Assembly (NCBI GenBank): GCA_003133205.1
Contig: PKWK01000288.1
Location: 1-20,488, forward strand
From: Granulicella sp.
GTDB taxonomy: Bacteria; Acidobacteriota; Terriglobia; Terriglobales; Acidobacteriaceae
Reading direction: 5' to 3'
DNA length: 20,488 nt
Part shown: positions 17,430-20,488 of the stretch, piece after piece
Layout of the letters: every line of letters begins with the position of its first letter
Numbering within the stretch: position 1 is the first letter of the stretch
Position numbers and translations under genes: made by a program
The notes under the pieces: generated by a model
The model's database searches: none
Seen by the model: the letters and a program-made list of their open reading frames with translations, nothing else
Told to the model about the DNA's origin: nothing

Positions 17430-18983
17430 ATGTCTACCGAAACGAAGTTGCGTCCGCTGTATGTGCAGGTACATCCGCGGGACACCGTGGCGATCCTCGT
17501 CAATGAGGGCGGGCTTCCGGCGGGCACACAGTTTGATTCGGGGCTGACGCTGGTCGAAGATGTTCCCGAAGCGCACAAGGTTGCGCTGGTCGACATCGAG
17601 GCTGGAGCGCCCATCGTTCGCTATGGTTCGGTGATCGGATACGCGGAGCGCGCGATTGCGAAGGGTAGTTGGGTACATGAGGAGCGGATGCGTATGCCGG
17701 TCGCCCCGCCGCTCGATAATCTTCCGCTCGCGACCGCAGTGCCGGCGGCGATGGCCCCGCTTGAGGGCTACACTTTCGAAGGTTTTCTCAACGACGATGG
17801 GTCGGTCGGGACAAAGAATATTCTCGGCATCACGACCACGGTGCAGTGCGTAGCCGCTACGGTGGACTATGCCGTCAAGCGCATCAAGGCGGAGATTTTG
17901 CCGCGCTATCCCAACGTTGACGATGTGATCGCGTTGACTCATAACTATGGATGCGGTGTCGCGATCGATGCACCCGACTCTGAGATTCCTATTCGGACGC
18001 TGCGCAATCTGAGCCTCAATCCGAATCTGGGCGGCGCTCCGATGGTGGTCAGCCTGGGGTGCGAAAAGTTGCAACCGGTGCGGTTGCTGCCTTCCAGTAC
18101 ATTGCCGATTCTCGCTGCGGCTCCGTATGTCGTTCGAATGCAGGATGAGCAACATCACAGCTTCGGCGAAATTGTGGCTGCCATTATGGAATTGGCGGAG
18201 AAGCGTCTGGCGCAGCTCAACGCGAGACAACGAGTGACGCGGCCTGCATCCGATCTCGTGGTCGGCCTGCAGTGCGGCGGCAGTGATGCCTTCTCCGGGG
18301 TTACGGCGAATCCCGCGGTTGGCTATGCGTCGGACCTGCTGGTTCGCACCGGCGCCACTGTGATGTTCTCTGAAGTTACGGAGGTGCGCGACGCGATCCA
18401 TCTGCTGACCGCGCGGGCGGCAGACGAGGAGGTAGCTCGCGACCTCATCCGCGAGATGGCCTGGTACGACGCCTATCTCGATCGCGGAGGAGTGGACCGC
18501 AGCGCCAATCCCAGTCCCGGCAACAAGCGGGGAGGCTTGACCAACATTGTGGAGAAGGCGCTCGGTTCAGTGGCCAAGGCGGGTACAAGCGCTATTGCGG
18601 GGGTCTTCGGCCCCGGGGAGCGCGTGACGACGAAGGGGTTGATCTTTGCTGCGACTCCGGCCAGCGATTTTATCTGCGGGACTCTGCAACTGGCCGCGTC
18701 GATGAACATGCACATCTTCACGACGGGGCGTGGCACACCCTATGGGCTGGCGATGGTCCCAGTAATCAAGGTGGCGTCGCGCTCTTTGCTTGCGGAGCGA
18801 TGGGTCGATCTGATCGACCTCGACGCAGGCACGATCGCCACTGGCGAGGCTACGATTGAGCAGGTTGGCACGCAACTCTTCCAGATGGTGCTTGACGTTG
18901 CCAGCGGCCGCAAGCAGACATGGACGGATCGCTGGGGTCTGTACAACGCGCTTGCACTCTTCAATCCGTCGCCGGTTACTTAG
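17430..18983 (+). CDS. garD: Galactarate dehydratase (GarD)
   Basis: A 517-residue dehydratase of the UxaA/GarD family that turns meso-galactarate into 5-dehydro-4-deoxy-D-glucarate (EC 4.2.1.42), the same product as GudD. The N-terminal SAF-like domain ([20 protein letters not shown], residues about 11-30) is followed by the central and C-terminal domains with [22 protein letters not shown] ending at Cys140, LTHNYGCG at 169-176, [29 protein letters not shown] at 279-298, and [19 protein letters not shown] near the C-terminus. The many conserved Cys/His residues fit the metal dependence known for the family. ATG 17430 with GAGG about 9 nt upstream gives the family-typical start; the open frame from 17289 lies within the previous gene. 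It is the last gene of the operon, ending 9 bp from the convergent oxidase gene with no visible terminator between. Confidence 0.96.
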   Translation: MSTETKLRPLYVQVHPRDTVAILVNEGGLPAGTQFDSGLTLVEDVPEAHKVALVDIEAGAPIVRYGSVIGYAERAIAKGSWVHEERMRMPVAPPLDNLPLATAVPAAMAPLEGYTFEGFLNDDGSVGTKNILGITTTVQCVAATVDYAVKRIKAEILPRYPNVDDVIALTHNYGCGVAIDAPDSEIPIRTLRNLSLNPNLGGAPMVVSLGCEKLQPVRLLPSSTLPILAAAPYVVRMQDEQHHSFGEIVAAIMELAEKRLAQLNARQRVTRPASDLVVGLQCGGSDAFSGVTANPAVGYASDLLVRTGATVMFSEVTEVRDAIHLLTARAADEEVARDLIREMAWYDAYLDRGGVDRSANPSPGNKRGGLTNIVEKALGSVAKAGTSAIAGVFGPGERVTTKGLIFAATPASDFICGTLQLAASMNMHIFTTGRGTPYGLAMVPVIKVASRSLLAERWVDLIDLDAGTIATGEATIEQVGTQLFQMVLDVASGRKQTWTDRWGLYNALALFNPSPVT

Positions 18984-18992
18984 CCCTCAGAT

Positions 18993-20429
18993 CTAAGTCG
19001 AGTACTTGATCAATTGCATGAAGCCGAAGTCCATGTGTAACTGCATATGACAATGCAGCAACGTATCGCCTGGATTGTCCGCTACGAAATCGACGGCAAC
19101 GGTGTCCAGCGGCATTACGTTGACGACGTCTTTCTTGAGACCGCTGATAGACTTGTCGCCGATCGCGGTTACTTCAAAAGTGTGCCTGTGCAGATGCATG
19201 GGATGCTGGTCGCCGGAAACATTCTGGAAGACGAGCCGGTACCGCTTTCCTCGCTGCACCTTCAGAGGCTCAATGTCGGGCCACGATGTGCCATTGATTG
19301 CCCAGGTGTCGAACTTAGAGCCCTTCTGTGGACCGAGATCGATGAGGGCAAGGTTAATGGTTTCGTCAGGAGTTGGCGCCGGCGAGCTATTGGCAAACTG
19401 GGTGTAGTCCCAGGTGGCGCTCTGCGGGTCTTTCCAAACCGGAGGGCCGGTCTTGCCTGCGTACTCCACTACGATGCCGAGGCCCATCTGGCGGCTCTTC
19501 TCCAGGGTTGAGCCGAGTACCCAGACGCCTGGAGATTTCATCTCGACGATTGCGTCCACGCGCTCCGCGACCGCGATTGAGACGACCTCGACCTCCTTTG
19601 GATTAGGGACTGGGTTGCCATCCATCACGATGATCTTGAAGGTATGGCCGGGCAGCGCAAGAACTACATTTTCGGTTGCGCTGGCATTCAGGAGGCGCAT
19701 GAGGACCTTCTGGCCCTGCTTCACGCGAAGCGGTTCGCCGGCGCCCAGCCGATGTTGATTGATGGTTGCGTATTTGTAACCAACGTCGGAGCCGGACGTC
19801 TGCGGATGATTCGCCGATTGGGCTTGCATGGTTTCGACCATGGGAACGAAGGACGGCTCCCAATGATGGATGGCCAGGAAGACCTCCTGATCGTAGTGGT
19901 TGGGATCGCTCGCGCCTTCGACTAGTAGGAAACCGAATTGGCCGGTGTACGTCCCCACGGCGAGGTTCGCGCCGGCGGTGGTATGTGTGTGGTACCACCG
20001 CGAGCCCGCTGGATTTGGCGTGAGGCTGTAGCGCAGATGTCCTCCCGCAGGAATCATCGGCGAGCCTTCTTCCATGGCGCCGTCGTTCAGCGAGTCGGTT
20101 GTAAGGCCGTGCCAGTGCACGATCTCGGCGCTCTCAGTTGCGTTGGTAACGTCGATAGTGACCGGTACGCCCTGGCGGAGGCGCAGCAGGGGACCGGGGA
20201 CCTGGCCGTTGTAGGCGATGGTCTTGATATTGACGCCGGGAGATATCTCGATGGTGCAGGGTTTTATGGTCAGGGAATGGTTGGCGGCGGTCAGAGGCGA
20301 TTTGGAACTAGCAGATTTTGCGGAAGTTTGCTGTGCATGCAGAAGGCTGGACGACGCCGGCAGCAACGAGTTTAGAAGCGGATGCGCTACGACTCCGCTG
20401 GCGGACAGAAGAAACGATCTACGATTCAT
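18993..20429 (-). CDS. Tat-exported multicopper oxidase (laccase-like)
   Basis: A 478-residue, three-cupredoxin-domain multicopper oxidase that would couple oxidation of phenols or metal ions to reduction of O2 to water in the periplasm. The N-terminus MNRRSFLLSASGVV has a twin-arginine motif, with likely cleavage after HA near residue 32. All four copper-binding segments are present: HWHG at 105-108, WYHTH at 145-149, HPMHLHRH at 409-416, and HCHMQLHMDFGFM at 459-471. The type 1 Cys is 460 with His465; position +5 from His465, usually the axial Met, is Phe470 (Met is next, at 471). There is no Met-rich insert as in CueO, so copper tolerance is not specially indicated. GAGGG precedes ATG 20429. 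The gene is convergent with garD and seems unrelated to it. Natural substrate unknown. Confidence 0.93.
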   Translation of the reverse strand: MNRRSFLLSASGVVAHPLLNSLLPASSSLLHAQQTSAKSASSKSPLTAANHSLTIKPCTIEISPGVNIKTIAYNGQVPGPLLRLRQGVPVTIDVTNATESAEIVHWHGLTTDSLNDGAMEEGSPMIPAGGHLRYSLTPNPAGSRWYHTHTTAGANLAVGTYTGQFGFLLVEGASDPNHYDQEVFLAIHHWEPSFVPMVETMQAQSANHPQTSGSDVGYKYATINQHRLGAGEPLRVKQGQKVLMRLLNASATENVVLALPGHTFKIIVMDGNPVPNPKEVEVVSIAVAERVDAIVEMKSPGVWVLGSTLEKSRQMGLGIVVEYAGKTGPPVWKDPQSATWDYTQFANSSPAPTPDETINLALIDLGPQKGSKFDTWAINGTSWPDIEPLKVQRGKRYRLVFQNVSGDQHPMHLHRHTFEVTAIGDKSISGLKKDVVNVMPLDTVAVDFVADNPGDTLLHCHMQLHMDFGFMQLIKYST

Positions 20430-20449
20430 GAGCCCTCACACGTACCCGA

Positions 20450-20478
20450 TTAATAGGAATTCTAAAGTCAATCCGCAA
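20450..20478 (-). promoter_or_regulatory. Candidate promoter of the multicopper oxidase
   Basis: On the minus strand TTGCGG (20473-20478), a 17-bp spacer and TATTAA (20450-20455) lie upstream of ATG 20429. Transcription would start near 20443, leaving a leader of about 14 nt. The -35 box is only moderate, and the window ends just beyond, so other elements cannot be seen. Confidence 0.35.
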
Positions 20479-20488
20479 CTTGTTTGAC

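Noticed and set aside
1..20488. Defence islands, CRISPR arrays, toxin-antitoxin pairs, prophage or transposon genes
   Set aside because: No repeat-spacer array, nuclease, transposase, integrase or small paired genes were seen; every sizeable stretch is explained by metabolic or housekeeping genes.

Overview
The window is high-GC bacterial DNA. Gene content, codon bias and short intergenic repeats ending in GAATGAC point to an acidobacterium of the Terriglobales type (Granulicella/Edaphobacter/Terriglobus-like). This taxonomic call is inference; no rRNA or other marker is present. Gene density is normal, and I see no phage, insertion sequence, CRISPR, tRNA or rRNA.

Left part (1-5449), housekeeping. 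A truncated cation diffusion facilitator (minus strand, runs off the left edge) lies divergent to hslV-hslU, the ATP-dependent HslVU protease. hslV and hslU are separated by about 120 bp holding copies of a hairpin repeat, also found upstream of hslV. hslU overlaps, tail to tail, a stand-alone CHAD-domain gene. Upstream of that, on the same minus strand, is a transaldolase gene followed by a strong hairpin terminator.

Middle part (5546-11979), glycan breakdown. Two large exported GH78 (alpha-L-rhamnosidase family) proteins on the plus strand are followed by a decayed GH35/DUF5597-type beta-galactosidase gene that has lost its central part and its frame. The set fits plant or pectin-type polysaccharide use.

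Right part (12102-18983), a compact plus-strand operon for hexarates: 5-dehydro-4-deoxyglucarate dehydratase (kdgD), a GudP-type glucarate/galactarate symporter, glucarate dehydratase (gudD), 2,5-dioxovalerate (alpha-ketoglutarate semialdehyde) dehydrogenase and galactarate dehydratase (garD). Together they import D-glucarate and D-galactarate (the latter the oxidation product of galacturonate from pectin), dehydrate both to 5-dehydro-4-deoxy-D-glucarate, convert that to 2,5-dioxovalerate with loss of water and CO2, and oxidise it to 2-oxoglutarate for the TCA cycle. The first three genes overlap by 4 nt each. No regulator and no uronate dehydrogenase lie in the window.

A convergent Tat-exported multicopper oxidase (minus strand) closes the window, 9 bp from the end of garD.

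Nothing here is clearly a new biological system. The points most worth a second look are the internally deleted GH35-type gene, the extended HslV N-terminus and HslU insertions, the repeat cluster around hslV, and the non-methionine axial position of the multicopper oxidase.
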